Notes: generated by a model not told the origin, from the letters alone. Positions 1 through 15,403 are shown, counted from the first letter of the stretch. The stretch is 64,000 bases of DNA from Ophiodon elongatus (GCA_016806645.1 JACSYO010002169.1:490501-554500), one strand, 5' to 3'. Translations and numbers: made by a program.

Positions 1-2290
1 ACCAAACATGTATGTTTGGGTTTGGACTGTTGGCCAAAACACACATCTGATGCTCGAACTCTGAAACTGTGATGAGCAGGTTTTTTACAATTTTCTGACA
101 CTTAAAAAAATTTAATATGTTTTGTTGCAGCGATGTTCGAGATATAAAATTGTCATTCATACAAATAAAATAAACAAATCATTATATTGTTTCTAACCAC
201 GGTGTCTATCCCTTTAAAATCAGATTTGGGAGGCCGGATTTAAGATAGTACTGGATTTTTATAATATTTTGTCATTATTGAAATATGTGACTTGATTTGT
301 CAAGTATTCAAAAACAGACTGGGCTTTTATCCACAAACAATTTCTCAATTGATTTCCCAGAAAATGTACTATATCACAATATATGTCAACATTGCCATAT
401 AAAATCTAAAAAAAATGTAATAACCTGCCAGAGGATTTGACCCATATCCTCCACCCTAACTGCCAATCCTCCCGTTTAAAAACAAGTTTTATTGCTCTTG
501 TTTACATGCCTAGGTTCCAGAGCGGACTAGATTGTACTTTAAAGTCTCAGTGTAAAACAGCTCATTTACCCTCTGACTGTTAATGTAGTTGGTGTGAACA
601 TGGTTCCTATTAGAACCTCCTCAAGCCTCATTCTGCTCTCGTGGCTCAGGTCTGGCTGCTCTGGCTGCTTTTCCCTTGGTTATGTGGCTTTAACATGGCT
701 GCTCATGCAATCACTTTGCCTAGAAATCCAATTCATTCAGAGGCTTCTCTTGTGTCCAGTTCATTCTGATCATGTGATTTTAATCCGTGTGGTGTTTTTT
801 TTTTCTGCCTTTTCTCTGTTTCATGTCATATTAATGGAATATCTTTGATCAAATTAAATCGGCAGTTTAAAGACATTCGAATTCTTGACATTCTACAGAA
901 CAAATGACGAATCGGTTAATAAAACAGTAATGGCTGTATAAAATAACAGATGTTGCTCTCTGTGAGGCCACTGTGTTTAGCAGTATGACAAGTATAATAA
1001 GAAGTACTTAAACCGAGTCTGGGCCACGTTATCAATACATGACCTGCCAATGCCCCCTCTCCCCTCCCCCCCTCCAGTGTTCTGTGTGTGACCCTCCGCA
1101 GGTGAGATGCTGCTCAGCTCATCTTTTCTCCCATAGCTACAAACTCCATCAGGTCCTTTTTATTCTCTTCATTTTGGGTTATTTAAATATGACATGTATT
1201 CAGTTTAACAGCTGATCTCTTTAGGGTTCTTGTTTGGGCAGCAGACACAAACTAGAAAATTCTCTGGAAATGAAAACTAATTTGAGCCCCATCACACGTG
1301 TCAGTCTGGCAGTGACACTGAAAGATTGAAAACAATAAAAGTATCTTGAAATCAGCTGAAATCGTGGCAGAACGTTCTGACCCTTTCACACTGTTAACTA
1401 ATCAAATAATCTCGTCAATAAAAAGATTTTGGTGAGATATATTTTTACAGTGTGGAGAAATAAAATATCTTCAGGTGTAAATAGAGACACATCAGTGTTA
1501 GTAGCAAAGATGAATATTTGTTGGACTGTTTCTGCTATTTATATCTGGTGTGTTTCAATCAGCACGGTGGTTTAACACGGGCAGAATGTTGCACTTCAGT
1601 TGTTTTGTGTAAATAAATAAATGAGTATTTTCAGAAAGGTACAATACCAGGAATTCTGTAATGTGTGAAATGGGCCTGAAAAAAAAGTTGAGCAGGATAA
1701 TCCCCAGCAAAATAATTTCTTTGCTCATTAAACACAAATTCAGTGAGGAATAAAAAGAGACTACATTTTTAGTCTTTCACAATTGTAATACTTACAGTTC
1801 TGACCAAACATGCAGATTTGATCCCGTTTTTCTCCAGTAACTCTCAAAGCAGATAAGCAGTGTCTCATCTCTTCACTTCCAGTCCTTCCTCTTTTTTTTT
1901 TTTTCTTCCTCCATTTTGTCCTCTTCACCCATTTTGTGTTATTCCCCTTACAAATGATACAGAATATTCAAAGACTGTGTTGATCTTCACAATAATTAGG
2001 TTCATTCTGTTATTTACCACAGATTGTTACACTAACGCGAGCTGCTAAGAGAACCTCTTTTTGAAGAAATTTGAAGCTAATATGCATGTATTACATATTT
2101 AAATTAACATATTGAAGCAGTTCTATGAAAATTAAGCAGATATGTAATTAACAGGTACCTAAATTAACATGACGAATTTGTGAAAAAGAAGAAAAAGAAA
2201 AAGGCGTTACACATGTGTGTCCCTGTTTGGTCTTTGGGTGTCAAAGTGATGAGTTCCAGCCGGAGCCAGTGGACCTGATGGACTCCTGGT
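1..2290. other. AT-rich intergenic stretch, no gene seen
   Basis: I see no exon with recognisable protein similarity and no long open frame on either strand. The stretch is AT-rich, with short homopolymers such as the T-run near 1891-1902. It lies upstream of the first microRNA-like hairpin, so it could hold the promoter or 5' part of the primary microRNA transcript, but nothing in the sequence shows this directly. Confidence 0.5.
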
Positions 2291-2297
2291 CTCCGTG

Positions 2298-2392
2298 TCC
2301 AGGGTGCGCTCTAGCAGCACATCATGTTTTGCAGATTTTGTGCTGAATCACTCCAAATCATAATGTGCTGCCACCGTGAGCCTTGGGATTCC
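2298..2392 (+). ncRNA. microRNA precursor, miR-15/16/195/497 seed family (first hairpin)
   Basis: The 5' arm begins at 2312 with TAGCAGCACATCATG, so the miR-15/16 family seed AGCAGCA sits at bases 2-8. The 3' arm around 2354-2374 (AATCATAATGTGCTGCCA) pairs with it almost throughout, leaving a loop of about 20 nt, and pairing extends into the flanks. The hairpin lies downstream of bap18 and on the opposite strand, as MIR497HG does relative to human C17orf49. That makes a mir-497-like or mir-15-like identity likely. The exact miRNA number cannot be fixed from memory, because several family members share this seed. Confidence 0.85.
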
Positions 2393-3605
2393 CAACAAGA
2401 CACTGGGAACCGCTCCCAGTCCAGCGACTGCCGTTACTCCCGGTACTGCTTCTGGACTCTGGAGTTTCCTCCATGTACGTTTGGTTTATTTTGTGAAAAG
2501 GGGTTTGTAGAAAAACATAAAAAAGGTATTTACTCTGGTATTGTATTGGCACCACTAAAAATGTTTTAAATATGTTTTAACAGTACCAATCAGAAGTTCA
2601 GAGTGTGTGAGTGTTGGTGTGTGTTATCAGTTTGAGCATGACAACTGGACAATGGGTTAAAACCTGTGATCTTCATTCCCCACTCTGAGACCAACCGTCC
2701 TACAGCCTGTAGTCGGCATGGCAACAGGTGATCTGAATGGCTTGTTTGTGGTCACTCCCCGTAAATGACTTCAAGTAGAATATGGCTAAACTTCATTTGT
2801 GTGAAAATTCTTAATCTAGTAAACCTGTATCAGAAACGTGACATAAAATTGAATTGCATGTGATTGGCTGATGTGGTCACTTGTTTTAAGGGAATGATGG
2901 AGATTAAATGAGATAATTGGCTGAATGGTTTGTTAACGTGGACATTTTTGTATTGTAAAAAAAGTCATGCGGTACAAATGTGTGATTAATAAACTGTAAA
3001 CCTAGATTAACAAACAGCACAGTTCAGGGGACATTTCAATGAAATCTTCTGGAACATTCAGAATAAAAATGGGGAATTGCATTTAAAAAATATATATATA
3101 TATTTATGGTACAGGTTTTGTAGATTTGTTTTTCTGACGCCGATGCATTTTTTCCCTGCTTTTCATGGGTGGAGTTTTTTCTGTTCTACTGTGGTAAAAT
3201 ATATATATATATTATATAAAGAACTACTCTAACTTGGGTGCAGAAGTAACATAAGAAAATTTCTAATGTTCTAACATGTTCAACAACCTGTGGTAAATTG
3301 TTTTATTTTAGTTTGTTTGTTTTTCCCAGCAGGTGGACGTGTCGAAGTCCCACCGAGTGCAGATTCTGTAAATGTTTACTTCAGTTACAGTTCAACTTAA
3401 TGATGAATTATCCAGAATAAATACTGACAAACTGCAGTCCTTCTCATCATTAAAAGTGAAAGTGTTCCTTGTGTGTGTACGGGTTTGTTTATCTGATCAT
3501 GTGACTAGTGGCTCAAACGGCCGACACTCAGACGAAGCAGTTTGTGGGACTGGAACAGCACGATAATCTTAAAGTATGTAGTTGACATGAATATACGAGG
3601 CGGGC

Positions 3606-3700
3606 TCCGTGTGTCGGGCTGTAGCAGCACATCATTACTGGTACTTCTCTCTGCATTACCAGTATGATATGTGCTGCTCCTGTCAGGCGCACGCTCCTCT
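3606..3700 (+). ncRNA. microRNA precursor, miR-15/16/195/497 seed family (second hairpin)
   Basis: The 5' arm begins at 3622 with TAGCAGCACATCATTACTGG, again carrying seed AGCAGCA. The 3' arm at about 3658-3679 (ACCAGTATGATATGTGCTGC) pairs nearly perfectly, with a loop of about 14 nt, and the G+C-rich flanks (3606-3620 with 3681-3697) extend the stem. It lies about 1.3 kb after the first hairpin on the same strand, so the two could be one clustered primary transcript. The 3' half resembles the miR-16/195 side of the family more than the miR-15/497 side. This fits the usual paired arrangement of one 15-type and one 16-type member. Confidence 0.85.
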
Positions 3701-3719
3701 TCATCACCCAACAGATACG

Positions 3720-6700
3720 GAAATGGGTTCGTACCTCGTCACCCATGGCGACAGGTCTGTACTGTCATTTATTAAATATCGGTCTTTAAATGCCGACAGA
3801 GATATGACTGGCGTTATGGATTAATAAAAGTTGAAATGTTTAAAAATCTAAATGTCTGGTCCTTTTCTTGTTTCATACTCTTCTTTATACTTGACTTTTC
3901 CATGTGCGTCCCACAGAGCCAATGAGTATCTTAAAAGTCTCTCAAAGTGGACCAGGGACGAGACTCACCTCAAAGTTCTGTTCTTGGGCCGGCTGACAAA
4001 TGGGAATATTGTACATTTTCATTTAAACATATTGATGTGTCTAAATGAACATGTATCATTTTATTAAAATATCAGCAGAGCCACGCTAGGCTTTGAAAAA
4101 AAATGTAAGCAAGGTCTACTTACTTTACCAGGGCTTTCAACCACATCTCAGGGTCTTCATCAGTGGATGTAATTGACTCAGTTGTCAGAGCGCTACAGTA
4201 AATAAATGAAAGCAGACATGGTGAAGGAGAACCCAGCTCAAGCTCTTCTTCCATATTGTTCTGAAATGAAAAGAATCCAACGGCTGCCTCGAAGTTGATT
4301 CATCACATTAATAGTGTTGAAAAGAAAGAAAGCCTCCTGTGTCAGAACATTCATCTACACAAGAACTTTGTAACACTACTAAACAGTTTAACATTACAGT
4401 CATATACGTTACGTGTTTCTGTATCTGCTGCTAAATTATTTAAATATAATACTGTACATGGCCTACATGCTCACTGAAAGTGCTATGATGTGTGTAAATA
4501 TGTAAATTAATGAAGTTAAAACAGAAAAATTGGTTTCTGTTGGCCTAAACTCCAGCTTAAACAATGGCGATGCTAATGTGTAAGTCTGATATTACAAAGT
4601 ATCGAACTGAACAGGCAGAAATGGCCAAATATTGGTTTTGGTGCCAAAGAATTATGAGAGATGATTTCACTAAATTTAGTCGTACTTACAGTGCAGCCGA
4701 TTGGAAAAATGCTCCAACCATATTATAGTTAATTTTTAAATTGCATTTCTACTTTAATATTTATATATTATAAATATGGGTCTTGATATTATTGCCATTG
4801 CTATGGAAACATAGTAGGATAAGAAGCAGAGTGAACACTTTCAGGAAGATGGATTGATATGGTGATATGAAACCTGTGAGTATTTCCAAAATGTATTAAC
4901 AAACGTTATAGCTACCGGGTGGTTACATGTTTATTATTACTTTTTGAAACCAACACTAATGCAGTAATGTTGGGCGTGTTTTCAAAGACCTTTTAGCATT
5001 TCTGTTTGTGAGACAAGAGAAACAAATGACCCACACCATGCTCACCAGTGAGCTTAGGAGGAGTGGGTGTATTCTAGAACTTTAGACAGACCCAGGCTAG
5101 TGGGCTCCTCCCGGCTCAGAGGCTCTCAATCAAGTGTGGCTGTTTTTGAATTACCCCACTTAAAAAGGGCCCCAAACGGCTTTAGAGTTATTATGTTTTG
5201 ATCATCATAGAATTTTTTTTTACTATTCAAACTCATTTTACCCTAAATCACTCAACTTATAAAAGAAATGTTACTGGTTCCAGTTCCAGTTTTGACTCCC
5301 AATATTAGTTAAGTAAATCTAAAGTACATTGTGCCGACGACGCCCTGCTTTCACTTGAAATCAATAAATAAATAAATGCTCGTTGAAATCAATTTGAACG
5401 CAGGACTTTTACTGTGCCGTATTAATTTTACTATAAATGGTTTCACTTCAGATAGAAACCACCACTACTAATATTCCTTGGTAGAGAAAGGGGGGAAACT
5501 AAAACGGCTTTTGTGTTCAAGTCTCAAATGTTCCCCACACATAGCCACGTCTCAACTAATCAGAAACAACTCTGGTTCATGGGGAACATCATTTGTTTAA
5601 TTGTTACTATTCTAACACATTGTATCCTTTAATAATTGACAAAAGGCCCCAGAAGCATTTTAAAAGAAGAATTTGAATGTGGGACTTTCACTTTATGTTA
5701 TTAATAGTTTTACTAATAATAAATCAGCTATAAACAGAATTCAGAGTATATGTATGATTCAGTCAGGGCCCTCAACCAGGTCTCAATGTGGCAACGGCCG
5801 AGCAGGTGTTGGGTCCAATAGTTTCCCCTTCGATATGTTCCCCCCTTCATAAACCTGAACCAACTCTTATTCCTAACCACCAAGGGGGCGCTATCATCAT
5901 TCAACACAACACCGGCGGCTAGCAGCTAAAAGTGCTAACAACATGAACAATGCAGTGTAAATAACATTTACAGTGGGGGAAAGGGGGCGCGGTACGGTGT
6001 GGCTCAGGACTGCGCTATCATCGGTAGCCGCAATTCAAAACAGCTGCAATTAACGTTAGCTAGCTAGCTACACACACAGTGAGAGCACAGGCGGTCTTTA
6101 GTCTTAAAAAACTTACACAATTAAGAGTTGCAATGGCAGACTGGCTCCATTCCTGTTGGCTATCTCCTCGTACTCGTTGACTCCAGGGAAGTGAAGAGGA
6201 GTTTGGTTGTAGCGTCCATGTAGCGTTAGCGGGCTATATCCAGGATGCAGCAGCAAAAAGTGAAGTCAATGGGCCGCCGCCGACATGCTCGAGCCCGCAG
6301 AGCCCCAAGGCCCCGCCCCCTGCATGGAGCACTGTGTGCGCTTTTATTCAGTGTATTAACTCAACCTCCTTCTCAAGACAAGGGGATATGTTGTTGGTAC
6401 CAGCTCTTAGAAATGAGTAGCAACTACTTAATATTATTATTAATTAGTTTCACCTTTACGGTTGTGATTTGGATTTTTTGAGGTGGGGTTGTATGAGGTA
6501 CCTATTTTAGACACCCTAAACAAATCAATATCAGTTTAAGTGAGCTCTACATTTAGAATATTTTCACGACTTGATCTCACCATCCTGAAGGGGAACTGAA
6601 CTTGTTACCTATACTCTCTTCAAAGCTACTAAACTCCACTGACAAAAACAATTATTTTACCTTGAAGACCACGCTAGTTGCTGCCTCAATGGCTAGTTTG

Positions 6701-7530
6701 TTTGTGTTATTTTGTAACTGACTATGACTATGGATAAGGACCCAATACAACCACACTTCAAAACATCACAACTATCCCTTTAACTGGAAGGAAAAGTGGA
6801 TGATCGGATTTCTGTTTTCTTGTCACCTCTAACACACTTTTACTGGCAAGTTCAGAGGAAGGAAGGAATTAAGTAAATTCATACAATACATTGAAAAGAT
6901 ACCAGAACCAATCACTCTTTGTAATTCTAAATACCCTAATAACTACTCCAGTATGTTTTACCTAAGCAGAATATTGCGTTAACACCTGCTAATATGAACA
7001 TTAGCAGAATGCTGCACGGCTGAATTGAACATGAAATAGAATTAAAATGTTTTACATTGTTCAGACAAACATCTGCTTTCCAACCTGGGTGAAAAGCATT
7101 TCATCTTGTTGATGCAGCCGAGGTTTCTCTGCTGCGTTGTTTGTTTTCCTGGCTTCTCTTTAAAGAAACACAGGAAGTACGAATGTTAGAACAGCTTCCT
7201 CACTGCGCAGTCTCTCTTTTGGGATTTTCTGGACGTTCCTACGAAGCAAGAGTCAATGAGGAGGAGAGGAAATGGTCTTAATTTAAAAATGATTGCAGTA
7301 AAAAAAAAAAAAAAAGATGTTACATGATCCTGATAGTGCCAACAACTCTCTCAGTAGTGGGAAGTGCTGAATTGGATAAGAGTCCTGCATGACGCAACAC
7401 AATATTCAATACTACTAGATTTACTCTAATGTGGGTGGTCAGCAGCTTCTGGCTCAAAGAGTCCAGTTCATCACAACTTTGCTCTTATTGTCATAGTTTT
7501 GTCCGTCATTTCAAGTCCACAGGAGGTCAA
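3720..7530. other. intergenic stretch between microRNA cluster and bap18 3' end
   Basis: No protein-coding exon was recognised. Parts look like old interspersed repeats. Examples are 5020-5170, 5760-5960 (with a GGGGGCGCTATCATC segment) and a G+C-richer island at 6000-6330. A poly-A run is at 7299-7316. Downstream bap18 3' UTR sequence must lie just below 7534, but I see no clear polyadenylation signal close to the stop. Confidence 0.4.
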
Positions 7531-7533
7531 AGG

Positions 7534-8651
7534 TCAACGGGAGAGCAGAGGAAGGTCACCGGGGTTCATGATGAGGCTCGAGTCCAGGTTCAGGTTATCT
7601 GCAGGGACACAAAACAACAGCATTTGAACATTTCTATTTAAGGGGAGAAGTCTTAAGTTACGCACTGTCTGAGGCTCACAGATATATGGTTTCATTTTTT
7701 TTATTATTATTAAATGCTCAGTAACTTCCAAAAACAGCTGGTCATTGTAGTTTTTTTAACAAACGTTACAGGAGAAAGTAGTGCATGTCAGAACCTGGAA
7801 CTTGGACATTCCAGAACCTGGACATTTTAGAACCCGGACATTTTAGAGCGTGGACATTCTAGAACTTTTCAAATTCTAGAGCCTGGTCATTCTAGAACGA
7901 GAAACTGGTCATTCTAGAACGAGAAACTGGACATTCTAGAACGAGAAACTGGTCATTCTAGAACGCGAAACTGGACATTCTAGAACTTGGACATTCTTGA
8001 ATTTCACATGTGTTGGAGTACCGGAACTTAACATTCTAGCATTTCAAAGTTTTAAAGTGCAAATGTTCTGAAGTGCCAAGGACATTGTAGGGACATTATA
8101 TTTCTCCCTTTAAGCTCCAAAAACACATTTCGGCAGGATAAACAGTGAAATCTGGATAATGTTGGTTTGGGAATTTACTGCAGAAGAGTTAGACACAGGT
8201 CTTCACTGCATGTTTAACCATGGGGTATTAAAAAAGAATAAGAAGAAATTAAATCAAGAACTACCAATTTGGCGATAGCTGTCTGTCTGTCTGTCTGACT
8301 GACTAAACCAACCTGTCTGTTGGTTTAGTAAACTGCCTGTCTGTCTGTGTTTGCTAGCGACTAGCTAGGTAACTGCTGAACGTTCCCAAATATCATTCGT
8401 CGCTAACAACGCTACTAGCGATAAACCAGAAACAATACAATTGCGTTCAAACTAGAAGTGGGGGGGGAAATGGGCGGGGCATCATGCGGTGAATAGAACA
8501 GCCCTATTCAAAACTCCTACCACATCAACCCGTCATGAACTTCACCTTGATCAAAGTTGTTGAGTTTTTTGGAGTTGGATCCTTCACCCATTCCCTCGAT
8601 GTCCACAAGATCACTATTGACATCGGAGTCATTGAGAGCACTGAGGGTCAC

Positions 8652-8736
<85 letters not shown>

Positions 8737-10719
8737 TGTTTGTGGACATTGTAAAACATTAACAATAAAAACAACAGTTACGCTAAAATCATTACACAAA
8801 AAGGAAATTTAAAAAATATATTCTAAATAGAGAGAGAAAATTATATGAAAAATGAAATCTGTCTTGTTAGAGCGCGAGATGTTAACATTAATGTCATTGA
8901 GCACCAAAGGCCGAGTGTCATCTAGTTCTATTCTAGTGGAGCGAATCCCTCAATCACAGATATGCTCTACATTTGCACCTTTAAGCAAGTTGAAATATGT
9001 TGTTGTTGTCATCATTTTGAGAAGTATAAATAATCTGACACTTGTGGAAATATTTTGTGCCGGATGGAGATCGATTACTGATCAAAAACGTTCTCTCCCA
9101 GGAGTAAAAGAAACAGTGTGTGGATTCTACGTGTTTGTTTAATTGTCAGGTTTGATGAAGAATACGTCATAGTAAACGCATAGTTTTCCCGACTCACCGG
9201 CGGTCTTCTGTTTCTTCAGCGTGGGCTGCCTGGAGGGGGAACCCTGTAGTCCTGACGCCACAACAACCTGCGCTTTGGGCACAGCGATGACGTTGCCTTT
9301 CATCGCCACGGTAACAGCGGCAAGGGTTTTCTTGATGACCTTCTTGGGCCCATCGGAGGAGGCGGGCAGAGCCCCGTCTTCGTACAGCTTCCTCTTCACG
9401 GTGCTCTTCGCCGGACCGCTGGAGGGAGGGTGGGAACTGAACTGACTTTAGTATCCACACGCCTGCAAACCTCTCATTCACAGTAAATATGTATGAGTAT
9501 TTTGGGGAGTGCGTTACCCTGCAGGGCTGGAGTCCGCCACTGGGTGAAGCTGCATGGTGAGTTCTCCTAGTTTGGTGAAGGCAGCTCCAGCTGCGGAGAA
9601 GATCTCCCCAACCTGTGGAACACACACTTTAGCATTAAAACCGGACAACGGTCACTGTGTCTTGTAACGTAAGACTTGAGTAACTGGAAATGTAGTTCCA
9701 TGGAGTATGCATAGACTGTATATGAGAAGTGCACCTAGTCATCGTGATGTCACCCATTGGTTTGTGGACTGTCTGTATGAAACCTTGAGTTTCGCGATTT
9801 CGCCATCTTGAAATACGCCTGTCGCAACCGATAAACAGAAGTTACCATATTTGGAATGCGGAGGAGTGACGTAGAGACGCTGACCTGTCAATCACAGTAA
9901 GCCATGCCTAAAGCATCCCCTGCTTTATGGTATATTTGACTCTAAATGGACCATAATTTACTCAATGAACATCACGCTATATTGAAGAAGACTTGAAACT
10001 AGAGATTGAGACCATAAACTCATGTTTATAATGTTTACTGAGGGAATAACTCAAGTGAGAAGTAGAATAATTTTCTCATAGACTTCTATACAACCAGAGG
10101 AGTCGCCCCCTGGTGGTCAGTGGAGAGAATGCAAGTTTTAAGACACTTTCGCATCGGCTTCAGAGCCACAGGTTGCATCTTTCCACAGGGATTGGACACA
10201 ATCTCATGAACACGTGCAATGCAATATGCAGTGTGAGGGATTCACTACATGACCGAAAGTATGTTGACAAATGCACAATATAGCCGCGTGACCAAGTTCT
10301 ATGAGTATTACTGTGCTGCTATTCTGGTTTGAGACTGCAGGGATTTGCTCCCCTTCAGACACAACAACGTGAGGACAGACTGGGAGGACAGACTGGGGGG
10401 ACGCAGACTTTCTTATAAAGAAGCAGCATGGAAACGGGGACCGCACAGACTTTATAACTACAAGCGTGTCCCAAAGAACTGATCAAAGTGGCCGACTTCC
10501 CTGAATCCATATCTCAACGCTGTGGTGACTTTTCATTCACTGTTTATGCGCCCGCGAGCAGTGGCGGGAAACACGCCGAGGGACTCGAGCGTTTGTGTAC
10601 GTTGCAAGTAATATAACTAACTTAATATTATTCCAACCTCGCTAACTGCAGCGGCAAAACTACTTATCAGTAGTTCGTGTGCTAAAAAAAGGACTTACTT
10701 TAGTGGAGGCTGAGGTCAT
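7534..10719 (-). CDS. bap18: chromatin complexes subunit BAP18 (C17orf49-like), SANT exon not present
   Basis: Five coding exons, joined at GT-AG sites with matching phases: 10719-10699 (MTSASTK), 9612-9518 (VGEIFSAAGAAFTKLGELTM), 9418-9198 (contains VKRKLYEDGALP), 8653-8546 (ADVTLSALNDSD...KKLNNFDQ) and 7598-7534 (ends GDLPLLSR, TGA). The join totals 510 nt, or 169 residues with an intact frame. In the family, BAP18 is a small nuclear subunit of MLL1/NURF chromatin complexes that binds H3K4me3 nucleosomes. The SANT/Myb-like segment normally sits between SSPAG and the VKRK stretch. Here those two exons are separated by a 99-bp intron and nothing resembling it is visible. The 3' splice site of the fourth exon is preceded directly by a (TG)n tract on the coding strand. 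Identity is certain; the exon content of the live transcript is not. Confidence 0.9.
7782..8047. repeat. imperfect minisatellite in last bap18 intron
   Basis: Repeated blocks of CTGGACATTCTAGAACGAGA type, about 22 bp long, occur at least five times between 7880 and 7990. Shorter diverged units (ACCTGGACATTTTAGAAC) occur before them from about 7790. Each unit contains a TTCTAGAA palindrome. The array lies wholly within the intron between bap18 coding exons 4 and 5. Confidence 0.8.
8279..8352. repeat. (CTGT)n microsatellite, interrupted
   Basis: TGTCTGTCTGTCTG runs flank a short inverted segment (CTAAACCAAC ... GTTGGTTTAG) at about 8303-8331. It is simple-sequence DNA within the last bap18 intron. 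Confidence 0.8.
8655..8733. repeat. (CA)n microsatellite abutting bap18 exon 4
   Basis: About 39 uninterrupted CA units end right at the bap18 exon that starts at 8653. Read on the gene's strand, the intron ends (TG)n-TAG, so the usual pyrimidine tract is replaced by TG repeats. Confidence 0.98.
9705..10180 (-). repeat. interspersed repeat family copy (about 470 bp), inverted relative to copy at 60.0 kb
   Basis: The sequence from ATAGACTGTATATGAGAAGTG through GAATGCGGAGGAGTGACG, CCTGTCAATCACAGTAAGCC and GAGGAGTCGCCCCCTGGTGG recurs as the reverse complement at about 60000-60497. Similarity is high in the middle and diverged at the ends. No coding capacity is seen, so it is probably a non-autonomous transposon or SINE-like family. 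It sits in bap18 intron 1. Confidence 0.8.
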
Positions 10720-12575
10720 TATGCGGGTCTGCGTGGTACCATAGACTGTGCGTAGTCTTTATATGTGTAGGAGCCTCAATGATGCCTTCAAGTGGACGGA
10801 ACCTGCTAAGAGTGTAGCTAGCTAGGAAAGTTAGCATGTGGTGCTCCTCCTGGTGGAGCAGGGCGTCTAGAGAGCTCCTCTTCCGCCGCATTCAGCGCGT
10901 CGGTGCCCGCAGAAGCCCAACATGTAAACCAAACGCTGCATTGTGCTATTGAAGTTTATTTGTATCTGCTATGAAAACGTTACAACTGGAGACAAACAGC
11001 GCTGAATACAGCGACAAGGAGAGGGCCGCCTTCAATGTCCGCTCGTAATCTCCATGTTCAGTGATGCTCTTCATTGCGTCCCTTGTTTGAGACGCGACAG
11101 TGGGCGCGAGAGCCCGATGAAGCTTTGGGGTTTCTTGTATTGGAAACAATGACACACTCAACATACAGACAGTAACATTTAGAAATGTAAAAAATAAAAG
11201 GAGGAAACATTCGGCAATGAATGGAATTATGACGTTACTCTAAGAAACATGAGGATAGTTGAAGGAGCGGTTTTCATTCAGTATAAATACATTGATATTT
11301 AGATGTGCATTCAAGTGGTATCAATTAATAATATTGTGTGCCTTTGGGACTTTTCAAAAGACTTAAAATCTAGAGGCATTGAACGCAGCACGCAGCACAG
11401 TGACATCTGGTGGTTTGCAGAAGTTATAGCAGCCATTCAAGCTTCAATATCATGCGCGTGCAACAAGAATCTGAGGCTGTGTGTTTTCACTTTATTCTGT
11501 TATATTATACTACAATACAATATTATCATCATCTTGGGATTGTTTTTTGTTACCAGCTTTACAGAACCAGACACTGACATGTGGGACAGTAGAAACCACA
11601 ACATGTAAAACCACCTACAAGCAGCGGTATACAAACCACCAATAGCATCAATAAGGCTCCCCAAAAACAGAGCACTAGAGTTTGTGTTTGTTCACCATCA
11701 GTTCAATTTCATTCTTTCCCCTGAGATGTCACATCTGACGACACCGCAGTCCTCATTTCAACACCACAGCCAACGAGTCCATGACATCTTGTGATGTAGA
11801 CTACATGAAAGTGTTCAGAACTGGTATTAACTACTTTGCCAGCTGTTCAAGGGCAACGTCCTGGTAATAAACAGGGAAATATATGTTTACAACATAACGA
11901 GAACTTGCGCGAAGGCACTATTTTGAGGGCCCTCGTTACAACTTAAACACATGACAGCAAATAACAACAATGAGTTTAAAAAGTCAGTACACAGAGCAAC
12001 AACGGAAAGATGGGGGGAGGGGGGAACAAATAATGAAATTGGTCTGTGTGGACTGAATATTGTAGCTATTCCGACGGTACATGAAGGCAGCGTAAGGACT
12101 TCAGGTGGTTTAAACCGAGCAGGCTGAATGCACCACCACCGGGAGTTACATCCAAACAGAATAACATATTCACACTAATCCATTCAGATTATTTGATTGC
12201 ATATATATACACAGTTTGTATCTGGATTCACTTGGAAATTAATCGCAACACAACAGAAGTAGATATTTCAGCTGTTAACTAAAGTGTGACCACCAGGTGG
12301 GGCCAACCACTTTGAAATAATGCCTCCATAAACAGGGATGGTTTCCTCTCCCTTTCTACCCACATCGCGTGAATGCAGCATCAGCGATAGAAAAGTCACG
12401 TGATTTAGGATCGTGAGGTCACGTGGTGCACACGTTTACATCCGGACAATTTGGGTGAAAAGCTTCACTAAAACATGTCAAAGAGTTCATGCGGTTACTG
12501 TCTGACACCAGTAGAGAGTCTAACCGGAGCCTGTCTGTCTGTGGGATCAACGGCGTTTGATTCCGCATCAAACCA

Positions 12576-12617
<42 letters not shown>

Positions 12618-12827
12618 CGGTATATTTAAATTAAATATTTGATTTGACATTGAAGCCAGTAATACACTTTAAAAAGAAAATATTTTTTTTCTAACTAACA
12701 GTTAACTAACTGACGCTCTACTCTCACCATCGCGGACACTTCCGGGTGTTCAGTCATCTGACCGAACAAGTGACCGATGTCGGACCAGCAAGTCAACTTT
12801 CTTCAGTCACACAACGGAGTTTAAATC
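10720..12827. other. intergenic region between divergent bap18 and rnasek starts
   Basis: The two genes start head to head, 2.1 kb apart. The stretch contains G+C-rich sequence near the bap18 start (10790-11110) and an (AT)n run at 12573-12613. The 12400-12480 area has CACGTG-like E-box cores (for example GTCACGTGATTTAG around 12396 and GTCACGTGGTGCAC around 12418). No exon was recognised. Confidence 0.5.
12573..12613. repeat. (AT)n microsatellite
   Basis: An almost pure AT/TA run of about 40 bp lies about 215 bp upstream of the rnasek start codon. Confidence 0.95.

Positions 12828-15403
<2,576 letters not shown>

Noticed and set aside
8535..8762. Thr-His repeat ORFs on the plus strand
   Set aside because: They are antisense readings of the (CA)n tract and bap18 exon 4.
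9613..10698. Possible place for the missing bap18 SANT exon
   Set aside because: It would be in the wrong order relative to the flanking exons, and no frame there resembles a SANT domain.
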